Shown here: piece by piece, positions 33,422 to 44,418 of the stretch | Layout: each line of letters starts with the position of its first letter | How positions within the stretch are numbered: position 1 is the stretch's first letter | Assembly (NCBI GenBank): GCA_947494965.1 | Contig: CANLWV010000008.1 | Location: 1 to 64,000 of the forward strand | Source: an uncultured Salinicoccus sp. | Lineage (GTDB): Bacteria > Bacillota > Bacilli > Staphylococcales > Salinicoccaceae | Direction: 5' to 3' | DNA: 64,000 nucleotides | Position numbers and translations under genes: made by a program | The notes under the pieces: model-generated | What the model was told of the DNA's origin: nothing | Database searches by the model: none | Seen by the model: the letters and a program-made list of their open reading frames with translations, nothing else

Positions 33422-34962
33422 TTTCCCATCTCCCATTCTTTCATGATGTATCTGCTTTCGGCCATCACATCTTCTGGGGTCACACTATAATGGGATAGAC
33501 GGATGGCTGCTGACTCACCGGCTGTTGCATGAAGGTGGACGGCTGCTGTCATGGCATCCAAAGGGCTGGCTCCCTGGCCAAGGAAAGAAGCGATCATACC
33601 GGTCAGCACATCGCCATTCCCCCCCTTGGCGAGGCTGTCATTACCGTTTTGATTGACCAACAGGGCGTCAGGTGTCGCAATGACGGTACGATGGCCCTTG
33701 AGAACCAGATTGACACCATATTTTTGGACAAATTCATGGGCGATGCCCAACCTATCCGCTTCTACTTCTGAAACTTCCTTGTCAAGCAGCATGGCCATCT
33801 CCCCGGGGTGCGGTGTCAGGACGACCTCACCTGCGTATTCGGATACTCTGCCGAGCTGATTCTTGATATGGTAGAGACCATCGGCATCGATGACGATAGG
33901 CTGTCCTGTCAGCCCCTCCATTAGACGCTGTAGAAATTCTTGGCCACCAGTAAAGCGGCCAAGGCCAGGACCCACCGCGAGGACGTCCAGATCTTCGAAC
34001 GGGACGCCTCCCGTACCGGCACTGCTGAAATGGCCATTTTCACTAGACAGTGTGCGGAGCAATGCATTCTTGTTCTGACTGGCTACGGTCGTATATATAT
34101 CCTCAGGCACAAGCAACGTTACAAGCCCGGCGCCTGTTATGGAAGCACTCTCGGCACTGTGCAAAGGGGCACCGATATAGGGCTTCGATCCGCCTGCAAC
34201 AAGCACATGGCCAAACGTCCCTTTATGTCCGAACTGACGACGTACCGGCAGTGCCTTTTGTGCGCGTGCCGGCGTTACGACTTCAGGTAGACCGGCTTTG
34301 ACGGTTTCTGCAATGGCACAAGGGATGGAAATATCCTTCACATGCCATCTGCCTATACTGGACGGTCCCTCCTGCAGAAAGAAGCCGCGTTTTGGAAAAC
34401 CGAACGTATACGTAATATCTGCCTGTATGGCAACATCTGTCACCTCGCCCGTGTCGCATGACAGGCCGGATGGAATATCCACTGCAATAACTTCTCCGTC
34501 CACTTTATCATTCACTGCTTCAATGACATGTTTGAACGGCTCGCGTACCGGGCCTTCCCCACCTATACCGAGTATCGCATCGATGACGACTTCAGCTTTC
34601 TTTAGGTCCTCCTCCATACGCTCCTCCCCATCTCCCGAGTGATGTAGAGGCAATTCTCTCGCTGAATAAACCTTATATTGCAGTTGGGCATCCCCCTTAA
34701 ACCTTTCGGGTTTCACAAGAAGCCATACCATCGGCTCATATCCTGCATCAAACAGGCGCCTGGCAATGACAAATCCATCGCCGGCATTGTTCCCTGCACC
34801 AAGCAGTATCATGATGGAAGTGTTCTGATCGGGATAGGCTGACTTTATTTCTTCAGCGACATGATTGCCGGCAAGCTCCATCAGCACCTTACCTGGTAAT
34901 CCTATATTTTCAATGACGTGGCGCTCGATTTCCTGCATTTCTCTTCTGCATACTATCTTCAT
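33418..34962 (-). CDS. nnrD: Bifunctional NAD(P)H-hydrate epimerase/ADP-dependent dehydratase
   Basis: Repairs damaged NADHX and NADPHX. It has 514 residues and is a fusion of the NnrE epimerase (about 1-210, with LGAGNNAGDGFVIAR near 54 and VIAVDIPSGLSCDTG near 150) and the NnrD dehydratase (about 225-514). The dehydratase shows VLTPHPGEMAMLL near 370, the metal-binding region GNDSLAKGGNGDVLTGMI near 437-454 and the FGHVLVAGGSKPY phosphate site. This is the common Gram-positive fusion. Confidence 0.9.
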   Translation of the reverse strand: MKIVCRREMQEIERHVIENIGLPGKVLMELAGNHVAEEIKSAYPDQNTSIMILLGAGNNAGDGFVIARRLFDAGYEPMVWLLVKPERFKGDAQLQYKVYSARELPLHHSGDGEERMEEDLKKAEVVIDAILGIGGEGPVREPFKHVIEAVNDKVDGEVIAVDIPSGLSCDTGEVTDVAIQADITYTFGFPKRGFFLQEGPSSIGRWHVKDISIPCAIAETVKAGLPEVVTPARAQKALPVRRQFGHKGTFGHVLVAGGSKPYIGAPLHSAESASITGAGLVTLLVPEDIYTTVASQNKNALLRTLSSENGHFSSAGTGGVPFEDLDVLAVGPGLGRFTGGQEFLQRLMEGLTGQPIVIDADGLYHIKNQLGRVSEYAGEVVLTPHPGEMAMLLDKEVSEVEADRLGIAHEFVQKYGVNLVLKGHRTVIATPDALLVNQNGNDSLAKGGNGDVLTGMIASFLGQGASPLDAMTAAVHLHATAGESAAIRLSHYSVTPEDVMAESRYIMKEWEMGK

Positions 34963-35081
34963 CAAACCCCTCCTCTATCTTATATGCCATTATACACTCC
35001 TAAAGTGGAAATAAAAATTTACATATAACCTAAACCTATTTAAGGTTTTCACGTTTTTCCAATAGCGATATTTCAACTATC

Positions 35082-35098
35082 ATTACATTTTCATTACA
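35082..35098. promoter_or_regulatory. WalR-type box upstream of the M15 peptidase gene
   Basis: The minus strand reads TGTAAT-GAAAA-TGTAAT, matching the WalR direct repeat TGTWAH-N5-TGTWAH at every position. WalKR controls cell-wall hydrolase genes in Firmicutes, and sites in either orientation are known. It sits about 95 bases before the start codon. Confidence 0.65.
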
Positions 35099-35193
35099 AT
35101 TCCATATGATTTCTCAGAATACATTGAAATCTCCAATCACTATATTAACGTAAGAAAGGACAAACAGCTAAACAAAGGAGAATTACACTTTTT

Positions 35194-35736
35194 ATGAGAA
35201 AAGGCATCAGATCTTTGTCATTTGCGATTGCTTCACTCTTTACTATCACTGCATTTTTACTTAGCGCCTCGTCAACGGCATCTGCTGAACAGTTTCAAAA
35301 AGCAAGACAACCTCAAGACTTGCATCCAGTAGTTGCAGAGCACGCAGAACTTTTGAGGCAGCACGCTGCTGCACGCGGCATCAACATACGCTTTACAGAC
35401 GGTTTCCGTTCATTTGAAGAGCAGGACAGACTCTACGCGCAGGGACGTACTACAGCAGGCTACATAGTGACTAATGCCCAGGCCGGGGAATCCTACCACA
35501 ATTATGGCTTGGCAATCGATTTCGCACTGGAAGTCGGTCATGATGTCATCTGGGATTTAGAATATGACGGCAATGGCAACGGCTACTCGGATTGGTTCGA
35601 GGTGGCACAGATTGCTAAAAACCTCGGATTCACCTGGGGTGGGGACTGGGAATCTTTCAAGGATTATCCGCATCTTCAAATGGACTTTGGATATTCCATC
35701 CATAATCTGATTAATGGCAACCATTATTTATTCTAA
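35194..35736 (+). CDS. Secreted M15-family LD/DD-peptidase (CwlK/VanY-like)
   Basis: It has 180 residues. A signal peptide (basic start, hydrophobic core at about 8-25, cut probably after the Ala-rich TASAEQ near 31) is followed by a zinc peptidase domain: FTDGFRSFEEQDRLYAQGRT near 67-86, zinc ligands in SYHNYGLAIDFALEVG near 101-116 and the final YPHLQMDFG histidine near 163. Such enzymes cut peptidoglycan stem peptides (L-Ala-D-Glu or D-Ala bonds). AAAGGAG precedes the ATG. The WalR box supports a wall-turnover role. Confidence 0.85.
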   Translation: MRKGIRSLSFAIASLFTITAFLLSASSTASAEQFQKARQPQDLHPVVAEHAELLRQHAAARGINIRFTDGFRSFEEQDRLYAQGRTTAGYIVTNAQAGESYHNYGLAIDFALEVGHDVIWDLEYDGNGNGYSDWFEVAQIAKNLGFTWGGDWESFKDYPHLQMDFGYSIHNLINGNHYLF

Positions 35737-35744
35737 CCATACTG

Positions 35745-35775
35745 AAGAAAGCATGTAACCATGCTTTCTTTTTTT
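35745..35775 (+). terminator. Terminator after the M15 peptidase gene
   Basis: An 11-bp stem (about 35745-35755 with 35760-35770) with a T-rich tail. Confidence 0.85.
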
Positions 35776-35880
35776 GTACCAGATTTGGTAATATGGAGAG
35801 CGTATGTCCATCCTTCCAAGGATAGTTGCTGTTATAATGGTATGGAAGGTCATCAATATATTATTTGCGAGGGAACTTGT

Positions 35881-36813
35881 TTGGAAGATAAAACATTAAT
35901 AAGAGATCGGAGCTATACATACCAGCTCCTCTCCTTTTTTTCTGATTTGAAATATCTGCTCAAAGGTAAGGTGCTTTTGGCCAATGTGCTTCCTGTTTTC
36001 ACTGCCTATTGGCTTGCACTTCACTTCAATGGAGAACGTTTTATAGATCATCTGGGCGTGTTTTTTCTGATGATGATCGGCAGCACGCTCGTCATATCAG
36101 GCGCGTTGATGCTCAACAATTGGTATGAATCAGATTTGGACCGCTTAATGACCCGTACACAGAACAGGCCAACTGTGACAGGTGCTTTTACATTAAAAGC
36201 AGTTCTATGGTCGGGTATCATTTCTACTCTACTCGGTTTGGCCATCATGTCTGCTACAACAGCGGAAGCTTTCATCTATTCGTTTGCCGGCTGGTTCTTC
36301 TATGTTGTGCTGTATACATTCTGGTCGAAACGCAGATATACGATGAATACAATCGTCGGCAGCATTTCAGGTGCCTTTACCCCAATGATAGGCTGGGCTG
36401 TAATCGCGCCTGCCTACCATATTGTACCGCTGGCATTGTTCTATCTATTGCTCATCTGGCAGATTCCACATACGTATGCCATCGCCATAAGAAGATTAGC
36501 TGATTACTCACGCGCTGGCGTACCGATGCTGCCTGTGGTGCGAGGAGTAGATGCCACCATCAGACAAATTACGGTATATGTCATCCTACTCCTGCCCTTC
36601 CCCATTATGCTTATCGATTCCATGGGTTGGATTTTCTCCATATCAACAGCAATACTGACCTTCTATTGGATTTTCATCGCTTCTCGGGGGAATGCATCAG
36701 AAGATAAAACGATATGGGCTAAGATGAACCTCCGCTACTCCATCTTCTATCTTGTCCTGATACTACTCATGATGATCCTCCTCACTTCTCCGTTGGTGCA
36801 CCCTTTCGTCTAA
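35881..36813 (+). CDS. ctaB: Protoheme IX farnesyltransferase (heme O synthase)
   Basis: Transfers farnesyl to heme B, giving heme O for terminal oxidases. It has 310 residues from a TTG at 35881 with GAGGG upstream, close to the roughly 300 of staphylococcal CtaB. Upstream in-frame ATGs would add 13 or 40 unlikely residues. The first Asp motif is LNNWYESDLDRLMTRTQNRPT (near 81-101) and the second conserved region FYLLLIWQIPHTYAIAIRR carries the family histidine. It has about eight spans. It stands alone; ctaA is not in the window. Confidence 0.85.
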   Translation: MEDKTLIRDRSYTYQLLSFFSDLKYLLKGKVLLANVLPVFTAYWLALHFNGERFIDHLGVFFLMMIGSTLVISGALMLNNWYESDLDRLMTRTQNRPTVTGAFTLKAVLWSGIISTLLGLAIMSATTAEAFIYSFAGWFFYVVLYTFWSKRRYTMNTIVGSISGAFTPMIGWAVIAPAYHIVPLALFYLLLIWQIPHTYAIAIRRLADYSRAGVPMLPVVRGVDATIRQITVYVILLLPFPIMLIDSMGWIFSISTAILTFYWIFIASRGNASEDKTIWAKMNLRYSIFYLVLILLMMILLTSPLVHPFV

Positions 36814-36826
36814 AAAATTTGCACAA

Positions 36827-36865
36827 AAAAAGCCTTATCACATTGGTGATAAGGCTTTTTGAATT
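36827..36865. terminator. Bidirectional terminator between ctaB and sufB
   Basis: A 15-bp stem (36827-36841 with 36846-36860) is flanked by A and T runs. Confidence 0.9.
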
Positions 36866-36875
36866 ATCATTGATA

Positions 36876-38273
36876 TTAACCGATGGAACCTTCCATTTCG
36901 AATGAAATCAGACGGTTCATCTCAACTGCATATTCCATAGGCAGTTCTTTCGTGAATGGTTCAATGAAGCCCATGACAATCATCTCTGTCGCTTCCTCTT
37001 CTCCGATTCCGCGGCTCATCAAGTAGAAAAGCTGCTCTTCGGAAACTTTTGAAACTTTAGCCTCATGCTCGAGGGAGATGTTATCGTTCAGGATTTCGTT
37101 GTAAGGAATTGTGTCCGATGTGGACTCGTTATCCATGATGAGTGTGTCACACTCGATGTTGGAACGTGCCCCAGCGGCTTTCCTTCCAAAGTGGACTTGG
37201 CCACGGTAAGACACTTTACCACCTTGTTTGGCAATCGATTTGGAAACGATTGTAGATGATGTGTTCGGTGCCAGGTGAATCATCTTAGCTCCGGCATCCT
37301 GCAGTTGACCTTTACCTGCAAGCGCGATTGAGAGCGTCATTCCACGTGAACCTTCGCCTTTTAGGAAGATTGATGGATACTTCATTGTGATCTTAGAACC
37401 AATGTTGCCATCTACCCATTCCATTGTGCCATTGGCATCGACGAATGTACGTTTTGTAACAAGGTTATATACGTTGTTAGCCCAGTTCTGGATTGTAGTA
37501 TAACGGCAGTAGGCATCTTTTTTGACGATAATCTCAACAACAGCTGAGTGTAGAGAGTTCGTCGTATAGACAGGCGCTGTGCAACCTTCTACGTAGTGGA
37601 CGCTTGATCCTTCGTCACAAATGATCAGAGTACGTTCAAACTGTCCCATATTTTCAGAGTTGATCCTGAAATAAGCCTGTAGTGGCGTATCGAGTTTAAC
37701 ACCTGGTGGGCAGTAGATGAAGGAACCACCTGACCATACTGCAGAGTTGAGCGCCGAGAATTTGTTATCCGTTGGAGGGACAACTGTCGCCCAATATTCC
37801 CTGAAGAGATCTTCGTTTTCACGGAGTGCGGAATCTGTATCTTTAAAGATGACGCCTCTGTCTTCCAGGTCCTGCTCCATGTTGTGGTAGACCACTTCTG
37901 ATTCGTACTGTGCGGAAACACCCGCAAGATATTTCTGTTCTGCTTCCGGGATACCCAATTTATCAAAAGTACGCTTAATTTCTTCTGGAACTTCATCCCA
38001 TGAACGCTCTGACTGTTCAGAAGGTTTCACGTAGTACGTAATTTCATCAAAATTCAATTCTGAAAGGTCTCCGCCCCATGTCGGCATTGGCATTCTATAG
38101 AAATGTTCCAATGATTTGAGACGGAAGTCCAGCATCCATTGCGGTTCTTCTTTCATGTTTGAAATCTCTCTTACTATTTCTTCTGTCAAACCGCGGTCCG
38201 AACGGAAAATGGAGACATCTTCATCATGGAAACCGTATTTGTAATCTTCCATTTCTAGTTCTTGTTTAGCCAT
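36876..38273 (-). CDS. sufB: Fe-S cluster assembly scaffold SufB
   Basis: Core of the SufBCD scaffold on which new Fe-S clusters are built. It has 465 residues, standard for the family. The beta-helix region includes [20 protein letters not shown] near 187 and [16 protein letters not shown] near 222, and the C-terminal SufC-binding part has [20 protein letters not shown] near 423. AAGGAGTGAG precedes the ATG. It is the last gene of sufCDSUB. Confidence 0.96.
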   Translation of the reverse strand: MAKQELEMEDYKYGFHDEDVSIFRSDRGLTEEIVREISNMKEEPQWMLDFRLKSLEHFYRMPMPTWGGDLSELNFDEITYYVKPSEQSERSWDEVPEEIKRTFDKLGIPEAEQKYLAGVSAQYESEVVYHNMEQDLEDRGVIFKDTDSALRENEDLFREYWATVVPPTDNKFSALNSAVWSGGSFIYCPPGVKLDTPLQAYFRINSENMGQFERTLIICDEGSSVHYVEGCTAPVYTTNSLHSAVVEIIVKKDAYCRYTTIQNWANNVYNLVTKRTFVDANGTMEWVDGNIGSKITMKYPSIFLKGEGSRGMTLSIALAGKGQLQDAGAKMIHLAPNTSSTIVSKSIAKQGGKVSYRGQVHFGRKAAGARSNIECDTLIMDNESTSDTIPYNEILNDNISLEHEAKVSKVSEEQLFYLMSRGIGEEEATEMIVMGFIEPFTKELPMEYAVEMNRLISFEMEGSIG

Positions 38274-38288
38274 TCAACTCACTCCTTC

Positions 38289-39963
<1,675 letters not shown>

Positions 39964-41280
39964 TTATTTTGAAAGTACTTTCAGTTCAATAACATCCCTG
40001 AGCTGGTTCTTGACGGATTCTATCGGCAGAGCGCGTACGACTGGATCCAAGAAACCGTGGATGACGAGCCTTTCAGCTTCTCTCCTGGAAATGCCGCGGC
40101 TCATGAGGTAGAACATCTGAAGTGGGTCTACACGGCCGACAGATGCCGCGTGGCCTGCAGTGACATCGTCTTCATCTATCAGAAGGATCGGGTTCGCGTC
40201 ACCCCTTGCACGTTCACTCAGCATAAGCACCCTTGATTCCTGCTGTGCATCACTGCGTGATGCGCCATGCTTGATGTACCCTATGCCGTTGAATATGCTT
40301 GTTGCACTATCTTTCATTACGCCATGTTTCAATATATGGCCTTCTGAATCCTTACCGTAATGGATGATCTGCGAAGTGAAGTTGAGTATCTGTTCTCCGC
40401 GGCCAACGACAACAGTCTTCAAATCTGATTTTGAGTTGTCTCCCATCAAGTAGGTCGTGTTATCTATAATGACATTGGAGTCATTCATCTGGCCCAATGC
40501 CCAATCTATATACGCATCTCTTCCAGCTACACCACGACGGTTGTTGTAGCCTGTAAATCCTTCAGGTAGGAAATCGACTGCACCGTACGTGACTTTGGCA
40601 TTATCTTTAGCGATGACTTCAGAAATGATGTTGAACTGTTCATTCGAATGTTCGACTGTAGACAAGTAGTTTTCAACATAAGTCAGTTCCGATCCTTCAT
40701 CAGCTACAATCAGTACGTGGTTGAAGAGGGATGCTGATTCATCATCGTGGAGGACTACCATCTGCACAGGATCTTTCACTTGGACATTCTTTGGAATGTA
40801 CACAAACAGACCGCCATTCAGCATTGCTGCGTGGTAAGCTGCAAGTTTGTGTTCATCTATTTTGACACCTTCGGTCATAAAGTATTTTTCTACGAGTTCT
40901 CTATGGTTCTCGCTCGCTTCGATTATATTTTCTACAATGACGCCCTGGTCGAGCAGTTCGTCAGAAACCTGGAGGTAGGCCGGGGTATTATTGTGCTGGA
41001 CATAGATGTTTTTAGTGTGCTCCTTGTCCAGAAGGTTTTTGACTGATTCAGGCAACTCTTCAAGCGAACCATAGACATCACTGTCCACTACCGGCTTCGA
41101 GTTCGTGAAGAAGTCCCACCTGTTGATTTTGGTCTTGTCCGGTTTTGGCATTTCAAGCGTTTCAATCTTATCGAGTGCTTCTTTCTTCTTGCTGATCAGC
41201 AGTTCAGACTCACCGCGTTCCTTTGCACGTGAAAGAACTTCATCAGCATTGATAACATATTCATTCAAATCAGTAGCCAT
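39964..41280 (-). CDS. sufD: Fe-S cluster assembly protein SufD
   Basis: SufB paralogue in the SufBC2D complex, needed for iron acquisition. It has 438 residues from the ATG at 41280; an ATG two codons earlier touches the AGGAGG site. The beta-helix core and the C-terminal YLMSRGISRREAERLVIHGFL segment near 390, with the SufC-contact helix, are visible. It lies 15 bases after sufC. Confidence 0.95.
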   Translation of the reverse strand: MATDLNEYVINADEVLSRAKERGESELLISKKKEALDKIETLEMPKPDKTKINRWDFFTNSKPVVDSDVYGSLEELPESVKNLLDKEHTKNIYVQHNNTPAYLQVSDELLDQGVIVENIIEASENHRELVEKYFMTEGVKIDEHKLAAYHAAMLNGGLFVYIPKNVQVKDPVQMVVLHDDESASLFNHVLIVADEGSELTYVENYLSTVEHSNEQFNIISEVIAKDNAKVTYGAVDFLPEGFTGYNNRRGVAGRDAYIDWALGQMNDSNVIIDNTTYLMGDNSKSDLKTVVVGRGEQILNFTSQIIHYGKDSEGHILKHGVMKDSATSIFNGIGYIKHGASRSDAQQESRVLMLSERARGDANPILLIDEDDVTAGHAASVGRVDPLQMFYLMSRGISRREAERLVIHGFLDPVVRALPIESVKNQLRDVIELKVLSK

Positions 41281-41295
41281 GGTCATCCTCCTGTC

Positions 41296-42081
41296 TTATT
41301 CTGCATCTGCAGCAATTGTTTCATCTTCGATGCCGAGTTCTTCCTTGATCCAGTCGTAACCCTCTTCTTCAAGACGTTTCGACAGCTCTGCGCCGCCTGA
41401 CTTGACGACACGACCTTGCATCATTACATGAACATTATCAGGTTCGATGTAGTTCAATAGACGCTGATAGTGCGTGATGATCAAAGCACCAAAGTTTTCT
41501 CCGCGCATTTCGTTGATGCCTTTAGATACAACCTTCAATGCATCGATATCAAGACCGGAGTCTATTTCATCCAGGATGCCGAATTTCGGTTGCAGCATCA
41601 TGAGCTGAAGAATTTCGTTGCGTTTTTTCTCACCGCCGGAGAAACCTTCGTTAAGGTAGCGTGTAGACATATCCAGGTCCATCTCTAGATGGTTCATGTT
41701 TTTGTCCAGTTTTTTGATGAATTGCATCAAATTAATTTCATCGCCCTCTTCACGCTGGGCATTGATTGCAGAACGCAGGAAATCAGAGTTGGTCACACCG
41801 GAAATCTCGGATGGATACTGCATGCCGAGGAAAAGGCCTGCCTGGGCACGTTCGTCCACTTCCATCTCAAGTACGTTTTCACCATCGAGGAGCACCTCGC
41901 CTTGAGTCACTTCATATCTTGGGTGGCCCATGATCGCCTGGGCAAGCGTGGATTTACCTGTACCGTTTGGCCCCATTACAGCGTGGATTTCACCTTGCTT
42001 CAATACGAGGTCCACACCTTTGAGAATTTCCTTACCTTCGATTTCAACATGCAAGTCCTTGATTTCTAGAACAGATGCCAT
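41296..42081 (-). CDS. sufC: Fe-S cluster assembly ATPase SufC
   Basis: ABC-type ATPase driving SufBD remodelling, cytosolic. It has 261 residues: Walker [10 protein letters not shown] near 36-44, Q-loop MQYPSEI, signature [11 protein letters not shown] near 147 and Walker [17 protein letters not shown] near 171. The C-terminus is acidic and slightly longer than usual. GGAGGG precedes the ATG. It is the first gene of the suf operon. Confidence 0.96.
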   Translation of the reverse strand: MASVLEIKDLHVEIEGKEILKGVDLVLKQGEIHAVMGPNGTGKSTLAQAIMGHPRYEVTQGEVLLDGENVLEMEVDERAQAGLFLGMQYPSEISGVTNSDFLRSAINAQREEGDEINLMQFIKKLDKNMNHLEMDLDMSTRYLNEGFSGGEKKRNEILQLMMLQPKFGILDEIDSGLDIDALKVVSKGINEMRGENFGALIITHYQRLLNYIEPDNVHVMMQGRVVKSGGAELSKRLEEEGYDWIKEELGIEDETIAADAE

Positions 42082-42119
42082 TTATATTACCCTCCAACAG
42101 ATTATTTTATAATTTATTT

Positions 42120-42169
42120 CCCTTACTAGTTTATAATAATTCCAATTAATAGTCAAAGACTAGCAAGGG
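42120..42169. promoter_or_regulatory. Suf promoter region enclosed by an 11-bp inverted repeat
   Basis: On the minus strand TTGACT (42151-42156) is followed after 15 bases by TATAAA (42130-42135). CCCTTACTAGT (42120-42130) and ACTAGCAAGGG (42159-42169) pair at 10 of 11 positions and bracket the promoter. The dyad may be an operator or a hairpin in the 5' region. Confidence 0.45.
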
Positions 42170-42246
42170 TTTTCCAATACTCCTATATTATAACGTAAAC
42201 TCACCCGACTTTAAACCTTTGCACACTCCCAAACATGCATATGGGC

Positions 42247-42281
42247 AAAAATAGACCCCACGACCGATACAGATCGTGGGG
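42247..42281 (-). terminator. Terminator after the DUF4870 gene
   Basis: An 8-bp GC stem (42256-42263 with 42274-42281) is followed on the minus strand by TCTATTTTT. Confidence 0.8.
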
Positions 42282-42298
42282 GATAAGCAGAACGACTT

Positions 42299-42634
42299 CT
42301 ATTTTATGATGTCCAAGGTGAATGGCGGCTTGTAGATTTCCCCTTCATTTGCTTTAATGGCTCCGATTGCGATGAATACATAGAATGCGATGGTCAAAAT
42401 AGGGCCTAGGATCAGACCAATCAGTATGAATGATGTCAACCAGGCTACAAACATATAGATCGTGTATGAAAGACCGAAGTTGGCAACCACCCTCAATGCC
42501 TCTCCCGTCGCTTCATCCTCATCCTTCTTCAGAACCCATAAAATGATTGGCCCGATTACTGCTGTAAAAGCCGCGACTAGAAATGAAACCATGACGATGG
42601 ATTTGTCGAATACTCCCTTTTCTTCACCGTTCAT
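42299..42634 (-). CDS. DUF4870-type membrane protein
   Basis: It has 111 residues with three or four hydrophobic segments at about 12-34, 50-72 and 74-92. The late segment AIGAIKANEGEIYKPPF near 90-106 is typical of the DUF4870 (Tic20-like) family. The function is unknown. AGGAGGGGTG precedes the ATG at 42634. Single gene. Confidence 0.75.
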   Translation of the reverse strand: MNGEEKGVFDKSIVMVSFLVAAFTAVIGPIILWVLKKDEDEATGEALRVVANFGLSYTIYMFVAWLTSFILIGLILGPILTIAFYVFIAIGAIKANEGEIYKPPFTLDIIK

Positions 42635-42773
42635 TTTCACCCCTCCTTGTAGACCGTATTTTATTCAGTATACTTTTACCCTTATTCTTAATATATGTAA
42701 CATCATATGCTTTATACATGTTTCTGTTTCATAAAAAGCTTTCCATTGAAAATGAGCGGGGTATTTTCTCAAT

Positions 42774-42800
42774 TAAAAAAGCGACAGCGTACGCTGTCGC
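42774..42800 (-). terminator. Terminator of the metNIQ operon
   Basis: A perfect 20-base palindrome (42781-42800) is followed on the minus strand by six T residues. Confidence 0.9.
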
Positions 42801-42808
42801 CACTGTGG

Positions 42809-43687
42809 CTACTCTGCCGGAATGACTGCTCCTTCATAGTTGTCTTCGATGAATTGTTTGATTTCCTCTCCTTGCAGCACTTCAATCAATTTCTTTATAT
42901 CATCGCGTTCTGCGTCTCCTGAACGTACTGCCACCAGATTTGCATATGGAGAATCACCTTCTTCAATGGCGATTGAATCATCCACTGGATTCAAGCCTCC
43001 GTCAAGCGCGAAATTCGAATTAATGATTACTGCGGGTGCTTCATTATTATTGTACATTTCAACCAAGAGTTCTGGTGCTGTCTGGTTGTTGAATTCGAAA
43101 TTCTTTTCATTTTTGGTGATGTCATCAAACGTTGCATCTTCAATATCGATGCCTTCTTCGATTTCGATCAGCCCTGCGTCTACAAAGAATGACAGGAAGC
43201 GTCCCTCTTCAGCCGGGTTGTTGGAAACGAGAACGGTTGCGCCATCTGGCAAGTCTTCCAGGGCATCATAGTCTTTCGAATAGACGGCCATAGGTTCTAT
43301 ATGGATGTTCCCTGCACTTTCTAGATCATAATCGTGGGATTCCTTTTCCGTTTTGAGGTACGGTGTGTGCTGAAAGTAGTTTGCATCGACTTCCTCATCC
43401 GCTAAAAGACGGTTTGGGGTAGTGTAGTCATTGACGATTGAAATATCAAGTTCGATTCCTTCTGATTCAAGCAGGCTGGCTGCCTTTTCAAGAATTTCGG
43501 CGTGTGGGGCGGGAGAAGCGGCTATCGAGAGTTTTCCGCCAGCCTCTTCAGTTTCTTCGTTTTCACTTGTTTCAGCATTCTCTGCACTTTCCTCGCTGTC
43601 ATCTGAAACGGCATCTTTGGAACCACCGCACGCTGTCAGGAGAATTGCAAATGCCAGCAGGGTAAAAAACAATAGATATTTTTTCAT
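42809..43687 (-). CDS. metQ: Methionine ABC transporter substrate-binding lipoprotein
   Basis: Captures methionine at the outer face of the membrane. It has 292 residues from the ATG at 43687. The lipoprotein signal peptide ends in LLTACGG, so the lipid-bearing Cys is near residue 19. An acidic Glu/Asp/Ser linker follows (about 25-50), then the NlpA domain (VNDYTTPNRLLADEEVDANYFQH, KTEKESHDYDL, VRSGDAERDDI). Last gene of the S-box operon. Confidence 0.94.
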   Translation of the reverse strand: MKKYLLFFTLLAFAILLTACGGSKDAVSDDSEESAENAETSENEETEEAGGKLSIAASPAPHAEILEKAASLLESEGIELDISIVNDYTTPNRLLADEEVDANYFQHTPYLKTEKESHDYDLESAGNIHIEPMAVYSKDYDALEDLPDGATVLVSNNPAEEGRFLSFFVDAGLIEIEEGIDIEDATFDDITKNEKNFEFNNQTAPELLVEMYNNNEAPAVIINSNFALDGGLNPVDDSIAIEEGDSPYANLVAVRSGDAERDDIKKLIEVLQGEEIKQFIEDNYEGAVIPAE

Positions 43688-43725
43688 GATCAATTCCTAC
43701 TTTCCAATTGTATTTATAATGATGG

Positions 43726-44418
43726 CTATCTTTTATCCACAGTTTTGGCGGTGAAGTCTCCAATGAACTGGATGATAAAAACGATTACCAATATTATTAT
43801 CGTTGCGACCAGAGTGACATCGCTCTGGCTTCTGGTAAAACCGACCATGTAGGCAAGGTTGCCCAGCCCACCGGCTCCGATGACTCCTGCAATGGCAGTG
43901 GAACCGACCAGCATGATCGCCGTGACTGTGATTCCTGATATCAATGCCGGCAGAGACTCCGGCAGGAGCACTTTCCTGATGATTGTCCAAGTGCCTGCCC
44001 CCATGGACTCCGCTGCTTCAATTACACCTTTGTCAATCTCTTTCAGCGCTATTTCCACAAGTCTTGCATAGAAGGGGGACGCCCCAATGATCAATGCCGG
44101 CAAGGCACCTTGGGAGCCCATGATGGTGCCCATCAACACTTTGGTGAAGGGTATCAGCAATATGATTAATATGATGAACGGTATAGCCCTGAACAAATTG
44201 ACGAGGAAAGCCGTTACGCCATAGATCGGCGCACTTGCTACATGCTCTTTCTTGGATGACAAGAAGAGGATGATGCCTAGAATCAGGCCGAAGACGAAGG
44301 TGAACGCGGTGGAAACTACCGTCATATAGAGGGTTTCCTGTGTAGCTGTCCACACATTCCCCCACCTGACATTCTCAAAAGAGAGCATTTCCTGGAATGC
44401 TGCCACAAAATTCATCAT
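43726..44418 (-). CDS. metI: Methionine ABC transporter permease
   Basis: Inner-membrane channel of MetNIQ. It has 230 residues with five to six spans. The EAA-type loop EAAESMGAGTWTIIRKVLLPESLP near 140-163 contacts the ATPase. The start overlaps the metN stop by four bases. Confidence 0.94.
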   Translation of the reverse strand: MMNFVAAFQEMLSFENVRWGNVWTATQETLYMTVVSTAFTFVFGLILGIILFLSSKKEHVASAPIYGVTAFLVNLFRAIPFIILIILLIPFTKVLMGTIMGSQGALPALIIGASPFYARLVEIALKEIDKGVIEAAESMGAGTWTIIRKVLLPESLPALISGITVTAIMLVGSTAIAGVIGAGGLGNLAYMVGFTRSQSDVTLVATIIILVIVFIIQFIGDFTAKTVDKR

